DNA of 5,771 nt from Candidatus Woesearchaeota archaeon (lineage in GTDB: Archaea; Nanobdellota; Nanobdellia; Woesearchaeales; WJKV01): assembly GCA_019322855.1 (NCBI GenBank), contig JAHWIA010000055.1:1-5771 (forward strand). The letters are read 5' to 3'. Positions within the stretch are counted from its first letter, which is position 1, and each line of letters opens with the position of its first letter. The notes below the pieces were generated by a model that was not told the DNA's origin, ran no database searches, and saw only the letters and a program-made list of their open reading frames with translations. The translations under genes were made by a program, and so were the position numbers. Positions 1 through 5,771 of this stretch are shown here, piece after piece.

Positions 1-62
1 CTAAATAGGCTGAAATGCCCAGATTTGAGCATTTTAAGCCATATAAAGGCATTTTCTATATA

Positions 63-88
63 GTGATGAAAACCTCTTGTTTCGTCAC
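63..88. repeat. 9-bp inverted repeat upstream of the kinase operon
   Basis: GTGATGAAA (63-71) faces TTTCGTCAC (80-88) across an 8-nt spacer. The arms are complementary except for one G.T pair. The repeat lies 30-55 bp upstream of the TATA box at 118-125, where an archaeal operator or activator site could sit. It could also be a weak RNA hairpin from an upstream transcript. No function is shown by the sequence, and a repeat of this length can arise by chance. Confidence 0.35.
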
Positions 89-110
89 CACCCTACAGTT
101 ACGACAAAAC

Positions 111-130
111 CGTAAGCTTTATAAAGGAGC
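111..130 (+). promoter_or_regulatory. Archaeal TATA-box promoter for the two-kinase operon
   Basis: The palindromic box CTTTATAAAG (117-126; core TTTATAAA at 118-125) is centred about 28 nt before the ATG at 150. In archaea the TATA box is usually centred about 26-27 nt upstream of the transcription start, so transcription would begin at or just before the ATG and give a leaderless mRNA. This fits the lack of a usable Shine-Dalgarno site: the only GGAG-like string (126-129) is 20 nt from the ATG and overlaps the TATA box. Weaker TATA-like strings at 41-48 and 56-62 could drive a longer leader. Confidence 0.55.
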
Positions 131-149
131 ACACTACTTAAATTACTAT

Positions 150-1838
150 ATGGCCAAGATAAAACCCAACGGAAAGCTAGTTTCAATATCTGAAGCTAGT
201 AAGCATCCAAAAATAAAAGAGATTCTAGATACTTTAGGAGTGGCCAACAGTGAAAAAATTCTATCGTGCTTGTTACAGAAAGAAGCTTCTGATTCAAGAA
301 AGTTAATGCTAAGACAAGATAAACTTGCAGAAGAAAAGAACAGGGAAAAACACACACTCGACGAAAGCATTCTTTCTGTTATTGGAGATAAACTAAGCAA
401 TGCCAGGATGAAACAAGCAATACATACCATAGGTAATCTGCCTACAAGGGATCCTGATTCTGACGATAGTTCTACAGATACAGGAACAGATACTTTAGAA
501 GAAGGCTTTCCTGATGCAGAAATCAATCTCGAACAAATTCCAGAACCTCAATTAGGCGGGATATATAAGACAGGCACATTGAGCATGGAAGATATCATAT
601 CTGACGATTGCATAGATGACTTGTTTAGAGAGACAGGAGATAAATTATACTGTAAAACAGCCATGGGCGTTCACGGCACTTACATGCTGGTAGAGCCAAA
701 AGGAGAAGGCGGTTTCGCAGCAGTATGGAAAGTCCTGAGATATATGGAACAGTTCGACCCAGAAAGTCTGAAAAGAAGCATAATCCATCACATTGTCGAT
801 AGAGATAAAAAATTCAAGCTGAGAGAAGAATACATAAAATTAGGAATGGAATTATTCAATTGCACTGAAGAAGAGCTTTTGACAAAGAAAAAGAGATTCT
901 TTAAGAAATTCCTAGAAAGAGAGATGAATATCCATGAGAAAAAAGGGAACCTTGTCAGGGTTGCTTATTTGACCAGACCGTTTGCAGTAAAAGAATATGC
1001 TCTTAAAGTCGCCACAAACACAGACGCTGAAACACATTTTAAAAGATTCCAAAGAGAAGCAGACTTCCTTGGAAACCTTACCAAGTTGAAAGGTCTGGTA
1101 AGAAAACTTACAGGCAAATCTTTATTCGGCGCTGAACATTTGATCAACAGCTATGGTTTTTACAGAGTAATAAAGGAAAATCAAGATTCTGCACCTGCTT
1201 ATCTGATGGAGATGATGCCTTTTTCATTAAATGATCTGGCATTTGAAGATCCTGTCAAAGACTGTGTTGAAGTTGTCTATCAAGTCGCAAAAGGCTTGAA
1301 TCTCATCCATAAATTCGGATACTTGCACAGGGATGTCAAACCTTCCAACATAATGATAAATAAAAGAGGTCAGGCAGTATTGACAGATCTGGGTTTGATT
1401 AAGCTAGATGCAAAGGGCGATAATATCAGAGAAAGCATAAAATTATTGACACAATTGTCAAAGAAAGGAGATGTAATGGGATCCATCGGTTTCATGTCTC
1501 CAGAGCAGGCTAATGGAGATGAGGCAGACGCAAGAAGCGATTTATATTCGTTAGCAGCAACACTATACTATAAATTAACTGGTGAGAATTGCCATTATGA
1601 TGGTGTCAGGGACTGTGACGGTCCTCAGGCTGCGTATTTGGCATTTTTAAGGGCAGTAGGAAAACTTCCAAACTCCAGTAGAAAGTGCCAAGTCGCAGAA
1701 ATTGTCAAACCCACAGAATACAATCCAGACATCCCGCAAGATTTAGAAAAAGTTTTAATAAAAGGACTTCAGGTCGATAAAAATAAGAGGTATCAGTCTG
1801 CAGAAGAGTTCATGGCAGCACTTGAACAATTCAGATAA
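150..1838 (+). CDS. Soluble Hanks-type (PknB-like) serine/threonine protein kinase
   Basis: Predicted cytosolic Ser/Thr protein kinase of 562 aa. Residues 1-170 form a helical, charged N-terminal region ending in an acidic Ser/Thr-rich linker (about 101-117). The kinase domain spans about 175-558: glycine loop GEGGFAAV (185-192), ATP-binding Lys in YALKV (K286; K281 is an alternative), helix-C Glu E303, catalytic HRDVKPSN (D395, N400), metal-binding DLG in place of DFG (413-415), MSPE at the end of the activation segment (449-452), helix-F Asp D464, and a closing RYQSAEEF motif typical of PknB relatives. All catalytic residues are present, so it should be active. About 70-80 extra charged residues sit between the glycine loop and the beta-3 lysine. 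No transmembrane segment is visible. The frame is open from ATG 15, but I chose ATG 150: the TATA box lies 28 nt upstream, the extension looks non-coding, and the new N terminus (MAK...) resembles that of the next gene, which starts 2 nt after this stop. Confidence 0.88.
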   Translation: MAKIKPNGKLVSISEASKHPKIKEILDTLGVANSEKILSCLLQKEASDSRKLMLRQDKLAEEKNREKHTLDESILSVIGDKLSNARMKQAIHTIGNLPTRDPDSDDSSTDTGTDTLEEGFPDAEINLEQIPEPQLGGIYKTGTLSMEDIISDDCIDDLFRETGDKLYCKTAMGVHGTYMLVEPKGEGGFAAVWKVLRYMEQFDPESLKRSIIHHIVDRDKKFKLREEYIKLGMELFNCTEEELLTKKKRFFKKFLEREMNIHEKKGNLVRVAYLTRPFAVKEYALKVATNTDAETHFKRFQREADFLGNLTKLKGLVRKLTGKSLFGAEHLINSYGFYRVIKENQDSAPAYLMEMMPFSLNDLAFEDPVKDCVEVVYQVAKGLNLIHKFGYLHRDVKPSNIMINKRGQAVLTDLGLIKLDAKGDNIRESIKLLTQLSKKGDVMGSIGFMSPEQANGDEADARSDLYSLAATLYYKLTGENCHYDGVRDCDGPQAAYLAFLRAVGKLPNSSRKCQVAEIVKPTEYNPDIPQDLEKVLIKGLQVDKNKRYQSAEEFMAALEQFR

Positions 1839-1840
1839 AA

Positions 1841-4576
1841 ATGGCAAAGAACGGCAAGAACGGAGAATTGAACATAAAGAAAACACCTGCAAGCAGATTT
1901 ATGGACGAAGTTAAAAGCGCTAGTTCTTTAGATGATATAATTCAACAGAACGAAGGCAAACCTTGGTTCACTATGCTCAGAAGAACAGTAAGAGAAGCTA
2001 GTGGAGAAGAGTTCGAAGATCTAGACAGAGGAGATTTTGAACACATCATATCAGAATTACAGAAAGAGTATAGATTCTTAGGAGACAAGATTGGCCAATT
2101 AAGATTGGTTGGCGGTCTTGGAAAAGGAGGTTTCGGTCATGTTTACTATGCAATGTTTGATAATCCTTTAAGTTTTAGTCAATGGGTAAAGAAGTCTGCA
2201 AAAAGACAGAAAATCGCAAGAACAAATCCGGCCCAAGCAAGGAAGATGTTTGAGAATTATATCAAATCTGATTTCGCAGTCAAGATTCTGCCTCCAGATG
2301 CTTGGAAAGATGAAGAGATCATTGATGATGTTAATCAAATGGCAGAGACTCCTAGAAGATTCATAAGGGAGGGTAAAGCAACACAGCAACTGAAAAAAGA
2401 CGATTCTAAAAGAAGCAGACACATAGTTTCTCTTTCAGATGTTGCAGCTACATTGTTTCCTGGAACAAGACAACCTCTTTATTATTATGCAATGGAGATT
2501 CTTCCTACTGAATTAGATTTTAATAAAGGTAATAGCATAGAAAAAGTTGTTGAATGGATCGCAGACGCTGCAAACGGCTTTGCTTATGCGCACGATAAAA
2601 AAATACTGCACAGAGACATTAAACCTGAAAATCTTAGATTAGATAAAAAAGGCGTTGTAAAGATCACAGATTGGGGGCTTTTGAAAAAGTCCAAACAAGA
2701 TGAAAGCCTTAAACTTACTGCAAAAGGAACAGTTATGGGAACAATCCATTACATGTCTCCAGAACAGATAAGAGCTGAAAAAGCACACAATGGTTTTGAC
2801 ATTTATTCATTGGGCGCTACTTTATATTATCTATTGACAGGTCATTTTCACTGGGGTCAAGACATTATTGAAGATGAAGTGAGTAAAGCAAATAGGGAAG
2901 GAGCAGACATTAGTCTGCAAAACAGATTAATGACAGAACTGGCGAATAATCCAGATATCATAGATCCTAGAAAGTATAACAAGAAAATACCTCAAGCATT
3001 GGTAGACATTATAGCAAAAGCAACTTCGCCATACAAAGAAGAAAGATACAGAAGTATGAGGGTCCTAGAGAAAGATCTTCGTGATTTCTTAGCAAGAAAA
3101 GAAATCAATGTAGATCTGACTGCATTAAAAAGAAGACAATGGAAGAAAAAACATCCTGTATTAGGCTGGATGAGGGACAACAAGTTGATAACTGCAGGTA
3201 TCGGGCTTGGTTTAGCAGCGTTATTGACAGGAACTGCTTATCTTGGTCTAAGAGGTCCTGAAAAAACAGCAGAACAAGTCAAGGCAGAACAAGTAGATAA
3301 GAGATTGAAAAACTATCATGGCCAATATCAATCTGCAATGGAGCTTTTTGAAGAAGGTAATGAGAAAGAAGCTCTGGACAAATTAACAAGATTAGGAAAG
3401 ACACTTGAAGATGAAAAAGAGACTGCTTTCAGCGATCTTAAGACAAAGGTTAAAGCAGATGCAGGAAGAGTCAGGACATCTGTCAAAGAAAAAGGTCTTG
3501 AAAGAGAGATTAGAGCAGAATATGGAAATGTACAAAGGCTGGAAGCACAAGGTCTATTGGTAGAAGCCTTCGGTGGATATATGGCATTACAGAAGAAATG
3601 GGAAACACACTCTGCAATCTCCAGAGTTCGTGCAGTCATGCAACAGTTCAGCAAGAAACCGCAGGAATTGAGGCAACGGTTGCTTAGAGGAGAAGGAAAT
3701 AACGAAGTCCACAAGAAACTTGAATTCATATTGACAGATCTAAGGGCTAGAACAGATCATACACAGGTAAGTTCTGAAAACTATCAAGTTGTTGGAATGT
3801 TATTGGCTGAAAAAGTAATCGAGCCTTACTTAGCAACTCACAGTCCAGGAGACTTCCCAATCGCAATCAAGAAAGACGGCACTTGGTGGAGCGAAAGAAT
3901 ACCTAACTTGTTCGATGAAACAAAGAGCGCACCAGGAGACTTCACATCAACACTTTGGAGAATCTATGCGCACAGCAAAGACAAAAAATGGCTGCAGCAC
4001 GCAAGAGCATGGACCGCAGCACTAGACCAGGAAACCGCAGAAACAGTGAGCGGATATACTGCAAAAGCAATGGTCGAAACACTATTCTACGTACTAGACA
4101 ATAACCTAGACCCAGAAAGAAACGACGTCTACAAAAGACAAATCCAACGATTAGCAGATCTGATTGTACAGAACAGATGGAACAGCGAATTGGAGTTTTT
4201 GATGCATCGAGACGAAGAAGGCCATAGGGACTTATTATATCTTAATTCATTAGATTACGTAGTAGCTTTGTATAGGGCTCACAAAACTCTTGGAAATGAA
4301 GACTACAAGAAGAAAGCAGATGCTACTTTGGAAAAAGTATTAAAATATTTATTAACCCCATCAGGCAGAGAAATTTATAATTTTGCAACATTAACTAACA
4401 CAAATGGAGAAATTCGTCCTGTTAGCGGGGGCTATAATTATAGATTTGGTGCAGTAGAGAACTATATGAATTTCGCATTAGCAATGTTAGATTTATATAA
4501 AATTACCAATGAGAACAGATTTTTAGAAGAAGCTCAAAAGAAAACAAAGGATTTATTTGATAACATTGACGTTTAA
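1841..4576 (+). CDS. Transmembrane receptor Ser/Thr kinase with GH88-like toroid, truncated by a frame break
   Basis: A 911-aa reading frame, second gene of the kinase operon, with no clear ribosome-binding site and therefore probably translationally coupled. Kinase domain about 88-420: GKGGFGHV (94-101), FAVK (K148), helix-C E177, HRDIKPEN (D259, N264), DWG in place of DFG (277-279), MSPE (305-308), D320. About 30 extra residues lie between the glycine loop and K148. A basic stretch (about 429-448) precedes one transmembrane helix (about 449-470), predicting kinase inside and C terminus outside. Residues 475-640 are a charged, helical, TPR-like stalk. From about 647 on, repeated helical hairpins of the form ALxxLYxxTxxxxYLExAxK (for example 704-728, 802-834, 874-909) and GDFTSTLWRIY (699-709) resemble GH88-type six-hairpin glycosidases. 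The catalytic Asp region of GH88 is not recognisable, so binding rather than hydrolysis is plausible. The stop at 4574-4576 cuts the toroid; the remaining two hairpins continue in the -1 frame to 4974. Kinase call firm, toroid family tentative. Confidence 0.85.
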   Translation: MAKNGKNGELNIKKTPASRFMDEVKSASSLDDIIQQNEGKPWFTMLRRTVREASGEEFEDLDRGDFEHIISELQKEYRFLGDKIGQLRLVGGLGKGGFGHVYYAMFDNPLSFSQWVKKSAKRQKIARTNPAQARKMFENYIKSDFAVKILPPDAWKDEEIIDDVNQMAETPRRFIREGKATQQLKKDDSKRSRHIVSLSDVAATLFPGTRQPLYYYAMEILPTELDFNKGNSIEKVVEWIADAANGFAYAHDKKILHRDIKPENLRLDKKGVVKITDWGLLKKSKQDESLKLTAKGTVMGTIHYMSPEQIRAEKAHNGFDIYSLGATLYYLLTGHFHWGQDIIEDEVSKANREGADISLQNRLMTELANNPDIIDPRKYNKKIPQALVDIIAKATSPYKEERYRSMRVLEKDLRDFLARKEINVDLTALKRRQWKKKHPVLGWMRDNKLITAGIGLGLAALLTGTAYLGLRGPEKTAEQVKAEQVDKRLKNYHGQYQSAMELFEEGNEKEALDKLTRLGKTLEDEKETAFSDLKTKVKADAGRVRTSVKEKGLEREIRAEYGNVQRLEAQGLLVEAFGGYMALQKKWETHSAISRVRAVMQQFSKKPQELRQRLLRGEGNNEVHKKLEFILTDLRARTDHTQVSSENYQVVGMLLAEKVIEPYLATHSPGDFPIAIKKDGTWWSERIPNLFDETKSAPGDFTSTLWRIYAHSKDKKWLQHARAWTAALDQETAETVSGYTAKAMVETLFYVLDNNLDPERNDVYKRQIQRLADLIVQNRWNSELEFLMHRDEEGHRDLLYLNSLDYVVALYRAHKTLGNEDYKKKADATLEKVLKYLLTPSGREIYNFATLTNTNGEIRPVSGGYNYRFGAVENYMNFALAMLDLYKITNENRFLEEAQKKTKDLFDNIDV
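4570..4576 (+). other. Frame break (probable 1-nt deletion) in the toroid domain
   Basis: The kinase frame ends with GAC GTT TAA at 4568-4576. The -1 frame opens just after a TGA at 4567-4569 and then runs as CGT TTA AAA ACT. The shift must therefore fall within these seven bases, in the T3A5 run. One extra T would give ...NIDV-LKTPKFGTYF... and join the two frames. Re-pairing of the Val-GTT tRNA one base back (CGT) is poor, so programmed -1 frameshifting by tRNA slippage is unlikely. A real deletion or a homopolymer sequencing error fits better. Confidence 0.7.
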
Positions 4577-4974
4577 AAACTCCAAAATTTGGAACTTATT
4601 TCTATACAATAAGTCCTGATACTAGAAACGAAAGAGCAAAAAAATATAGAGAGGGAGCTGGTAGATATGAAGTAATTAGGTTATTACCTATGTTATCTAG
4701 TCTTGCCCAGAGAATGAGTAATGCTTGCAAAGAAGAAGGCAATGATGCTACTGCTAGACATTATAATAACTTAGCTAGAAAAGCTATGAGAACTGCATTG
4801 GAACACATTGAACATGAAAAGTCTCATAGAGGTTTTACAAAAAATGATGTTGGTGGTTTGATAGATGATGCAGGAGATATTTCTTTTATCAATTATCCTT
4901 CAGATGTAGATCCAGCTAATTCATTCTTTAGCCCCGGACTTAGAGCTTTCACAGAAGCATTATTAAAAAATTAA
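4573..4974 (+). pseudogene. Displaced C-terminal end of the receptor kinase toroid
   Basis: This is an open frame of 133 codons, one base back from the kinase frame, beginning exactly where that frame stops. Its first ATG is at 4690 (a 94-aa ORF), but the 39 codons before it (KTPKFGTYFYTISPDTRNER...) read like ordinary protein and share the T-ending codon bias of the sequence on both sides, so 4690 is not a natural gene start and has no convincing ribosome-binding site. The fragment supplies one more helical hairpin (RLLPMLSSLAQRM ... ARKAMRTALEHI) and a last segment, DPANSFFSPGLRAFTEALL, like the closing helix of six-hairpin glycosidases. It is best read as the 3' end of the upstream gene, giving about 1044 aa when joined. 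An independent small protein from ATG 4690 cannot be excluded. Confidence 0.7.
4591..4616 (+). other. Stem-loop just downstream of the frame break
   Basis: ACTTATT (4594-4600) and AATAAGT (4608-4614) are a perfect inverted repeat around a 7-nt loop. GG (4591-4592) can pair with CC (4615-4616) if A4593 bulges out, giving a 9-bp, AT-rich stem that begins 15 nt after the TAA. The spacing recalls recoding stimulators, but the stem is weak and lies inside sequence that reads as protein, so it may be chance. Confidence 0.3.
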
Positions 4975-4979
4975 AGAAA
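4961..4979 (-). terminator. U-rich terminator for the sortase-signal protein gene
   Basis: Read on the minus strand just past the TAA at 4980-4982, the transcript is T-rich and includes TTTTTT (the A run at 4965-4970 on the plus strand). Archaeal polymerase terminates on such U tracts without needing a hairpin. The tract overlaps the last codons of the convergent plus-strand frame. Confidence 0.45.
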
Positions 4980-4998
4980 TTATTTTCTTTTTCTTCTC
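4980..4998 (+). terminator. U-rich terminator for the kinase operon
   Basis: Six bases after the plus-strand stop (4972-4974) the sequence becomes TTATTTTCTTTTTCTTCTC, a pyrimidine tract suited to U-tract termination of the kinase transcript. The same bases on the other strand encode the basic tail RRKRK and the stop codon of the convergent gene, so the tract has a coding explanation as well. Confidence 0.4.
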
Positions 4999-5366
4999 AA
5001 GTACATGTAACCAAAACTAGCTGCTGCTCCTGCTGCAAGCATCCCTATTGTAGAGAATTCTGGAATATCGATTGGTCCATAAGGTTGAGTTGGAGGTGTT
5101 CCATCCCTTGCATTTTCTTCCCCTTGTTCGCTTGCTTTTTTATCTGCTTCGGCTTTATCTTTTGGATCTGTTGAAACATCTCCTTCAGATCCTATTCCAG
5201 GCCCATCAAGGAATCCTCCTCCAGTATCTTTTTTTGCCGGCCCTGTTTTTGTAGGATCATCAAGAAACCCTCCATCATTGCTTGGATTAGTCGGAGCTCT
5301 AACAATCCCCACAACTAACATTAGAAGAATAATTGACAGTAGAATCATGCTGAAGTATTTACTCAT
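4980..5366 (-). CDS. Small secreted protein with PEF-CTERM-like archaeosortase signal
   Basis: A 128-aa protein of unknown function, predicted to be exported and then held or processed at the cell surface. It has an N-terminal signal peptide (basic K3, hydrophobic core about 5-22, possible cleavage after VRA at 24). The body is low-complexity and rich in Gly, Pro, Asp and Lys (about 25-98), with two copies of GGFLDxP (32-38 and 50-56), and is probably disordered. The C terminus is tripartite: IPEF (101-104), a hydrophobic segment (about 105-123) and a basic tail RRKRK (124-128). This is the layout of archaeal PEF-CTERM signals handled by archaeosortases. No archaeosortase is encoded here. ATG 5366 is preceded by GAGGTG at 5-nt spacing and by its own TATA box; an ATG 4 bases further upstream is out of frame and stops at once. 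It is convergent with the kinase operon, 5 nt apart. The body has no recognisable enzymatic domain; plain tail anchoring of an exported protein is an alternative. Confidence 0.82.
   Translation of the reverse strand: MSKYFSMILLSIILLMLVVGIVRAPTNPSNDGGFLDDPTKTGPAKKDTGGGFLDGPGIGSEGDVSTDPKDKAEADKKASEQGEENARDGTPPTQPYGPIDIPEFSTIGMLAAGAAASFGYMYLRRKRK
5204..5273 (-). repeat. Two imperfect copies encoding GGFLDxP
   Basis: Plus-strand 5204-5219 (CATCAAGGAATCCTCC) and 5258-5273 (CATCAAGAAACCCTCC) match at 14 of 16 bases and lie 54 nt (18 codons) apart in the same frame of the secreted-protein gene. They encode its two GGFLD motifs. The likely origin is internal duplication or selection for a repeated short motif. 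Confidence 0.6.
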
Positions 5367-5371
5367 TCATA

Positions 5372-5377
5372 CACCTC
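5372..5377 (-). promoter_or_regulatory. Shine-Dalgarno site of the secreted-protein gene
   Basis: The minus strand reads GAGGTG followed by TATGA and then the start ATG at 5366, a strong match to the 16S anti-Shine-Dalgarno end at 5-nt spacing. It fixes the start codon. Confidence 0.8.
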
Positions 5378-5403
5378 TTTCAGTAGAATTGAATGGATTT
5401 TGG

Positions 5404-5419
5404 TATTTAAATGTTTCTG
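5404..5419 (-). promoter_or_regulatory. Archaeal BRE/TATA promoter of the secreted-protein gene
   Basis: On the minus strand CAGAAAC (a purine-rich, BRE-like element, 5413-5419) runs directly into ATTTAAATA (5404-5412). The box is centred 42 nt upstream of the ATG, which predicts a transcription start near 5382 and a 5' leader of about 16 nt that contains the GAGGTG site. The gene can therefore be transcribed separately from the Lrp-like gene just upstream. Confidence 0.7.
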
Positions 5420-5425
5420 TTGAGT

Positions 5426-5771
5426 TTAGTTTTTCATTGCTTTTTTGAAGACTCTCTCCACAGACATTGGATCAGACAAAAAGCCTTCTCTTTTCATATC
5501 CCGTACAATATAGAATGAACTTATGCTCATTACATTGTAATCTTTCTGCAGTTTTTCTGTGAATTCTTCTACTTCAGTCATGTTACGTAATACAACTTCA
5601 ACCATGTAATCGTAGCCATGATTGATTTTCCACAAATTGTTCACACTATCGTGCGTCCGTAAATAAGAACCAAGTTTATCGCAGCTGTCAGGAGAGGCTC
5701 TTATAACTAAATTTGCCCGTATAGCAAAGCCTAATTTATCAAAGTCCAATAACACTGTATACTTGTCAATC
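5426..5771 (-). CDS. Lrp/AsnC-family transcriptional regulator, C-terminal part (cut by window edge)
   Basis: The visible 114 codons encode the ligand-sensing, oligomerising RAM domain of an Lrp/AsnC regulator. The frame is open to the right edge. Its first residues, IDKYTVLLDFDKLGF, match the usual linker between the helix-turn-helix and RAM domains (IxxYTVxLDxxKLGF), so the DNA-binding half lies outside the window and the GTG at 5755 is not the real start. Within the RAM domain the strand-helix-strand order is clear, with HGYDYMVEVVLRN in place of the common GxYDxxLEV, followed by the helix MTEVEEFTEKL. About 20 residues after the last strand (DMKREGFLSDPMS onward) are a C-terminal tail. 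Proteins of this family form dimers or octamers and often respond to amino acids; the ligand cannot be told from sequence. It ends 59 bp before the secreted-protein gene, same direction, which has its own promoter. Confidence 0.85.
   Translation of the reverse strand, partial: IDKYTVLLDFDKLGFAIRANLVIRASPDSCDKLGSYLRTHDSVNNLWKINHGYDYMVEVVLRNMTEVEEFTEKLQKDYNVMSISSFYIVRDMKREGFLSDPMSVERVFKKAMKN

Noticed and set aside
14..34. Small inverted repeat AAATGC ... GCATTT near the left edge
   Set aside because: The stem is only 6 bp in AT-rich sequence with no defined gene next to it. A terminator for an upstream gene is possible but unsupported.
63..90. Possible C/D box sRNA (GTGATGA matches the C box)
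   Set aside because: No CTGA D or D' box follows at a suitable distance, so only one of the required elements is present.
15..149. N-terminal extension of the first kinase frame back to ATG 15 or 66
   Set aside because: The translation looks non-coding, the stretch holds TATA-like sequences and an inverted repeat, and ATG 150 is placed correctly for the TATA box at 118-125 and gives an MAK start like the next gene.
146..526. 126-aa minus-strand ORF, and similar antisense ORFs at 965-1147, 2168-2422, 2992-3183 and 3328-3729
   Set aside because: All lie opposite well-supported kinase or stalk coding sequence and show Ser/Leu/Phe-rich composition typical of antisense shadows.
1841..4974. Class III/IV lanthipeptide synthetase (kinase plus LanC-type toroid)
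   Set aside because: The architecture is superficially similar, but the WCxG and CHG zinc-site motifs of LanC are absent, there is a transmembrane helix between kinase and toroid, and no Cys-containing precursor peptide is nearby.
5072..5254. Leucine-rich 60-aa ORF on the plus strand
   Set aside because: It is antisense to the low-complexity body of the secreted-protein gene, which has its own promoter, ribosome-binding site, signal peptide and sorting tail.
5426..5755. Complete 109-aa protein starting at GTG 5755
   Set aside because: The frame stays open to the window edge and the upstream codons (IDKYT) match the Lrp interdomain linker, so the gene is truncated by the window.

Overview
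The window looks archaeal, most likely an AT-rich, uncultivated, small-genome lineage (a DPANN member such as a woesearchaeote is my guess). The signs are: an archaeal BRE/TATA promoter and GAGGTG ribosome-binding site in front of one gene; a probable leaderless start for another; arginine coded almost only by AGA/AGG; a short secreted protein ending in a PEF-CTERM-like sorting signal; and an Lrp/AsnC-type regulator. There is no rRNA, tRNA, CRISPR array or transposase. Taxonomy is inference from these features only.

Layout. Positions 1-149 are leader: a 9-bp inverted repeat (63-88) and a TATA box (118-125) placed for a leaderless start at 150. Then come two head-to-tail Hanks-type Ser/Thr kinases separated by 2 nt. 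The first (150-1838) is soluble. The second (1841-4576) is a membrane receptor kinase with one transmembrane helix, a helical stalk and a large C-terminal alpha/alpha-toroid domain resembling six-hairpin glycosidases (GH88-like). That domain is cut by a frame break at 4570-4576. The missing end continues in the -1 frame to 4974, so the intact gene would be 1841-4974, about 1044 residues. On the opposite strand, 5 nt away and convergent, is a 128-aa secreted, C-terminally anchored protein (5366-4980). Upstream of it on that strand is the C-terminal part of an Lrp/AsnC regulator (5426 to the window edge), whose DNA-binding half lies beyond the window.

Working model (inference). The positive-inside pattern puts the second kinase's catalytic domain in the cytoplasm and its toroid outside, the PknB layout with a sugar-binding-type toroid in place of PASTA repeats. 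The co-transcribed soluble kinase could be its partner or substrate. The nearby surface protein may share the same cell-envelope context, but convergent orientation gives only weak evidence for a functional link. The frame break means the sensor is either truncated in this strain or carries a single-base sequence error.
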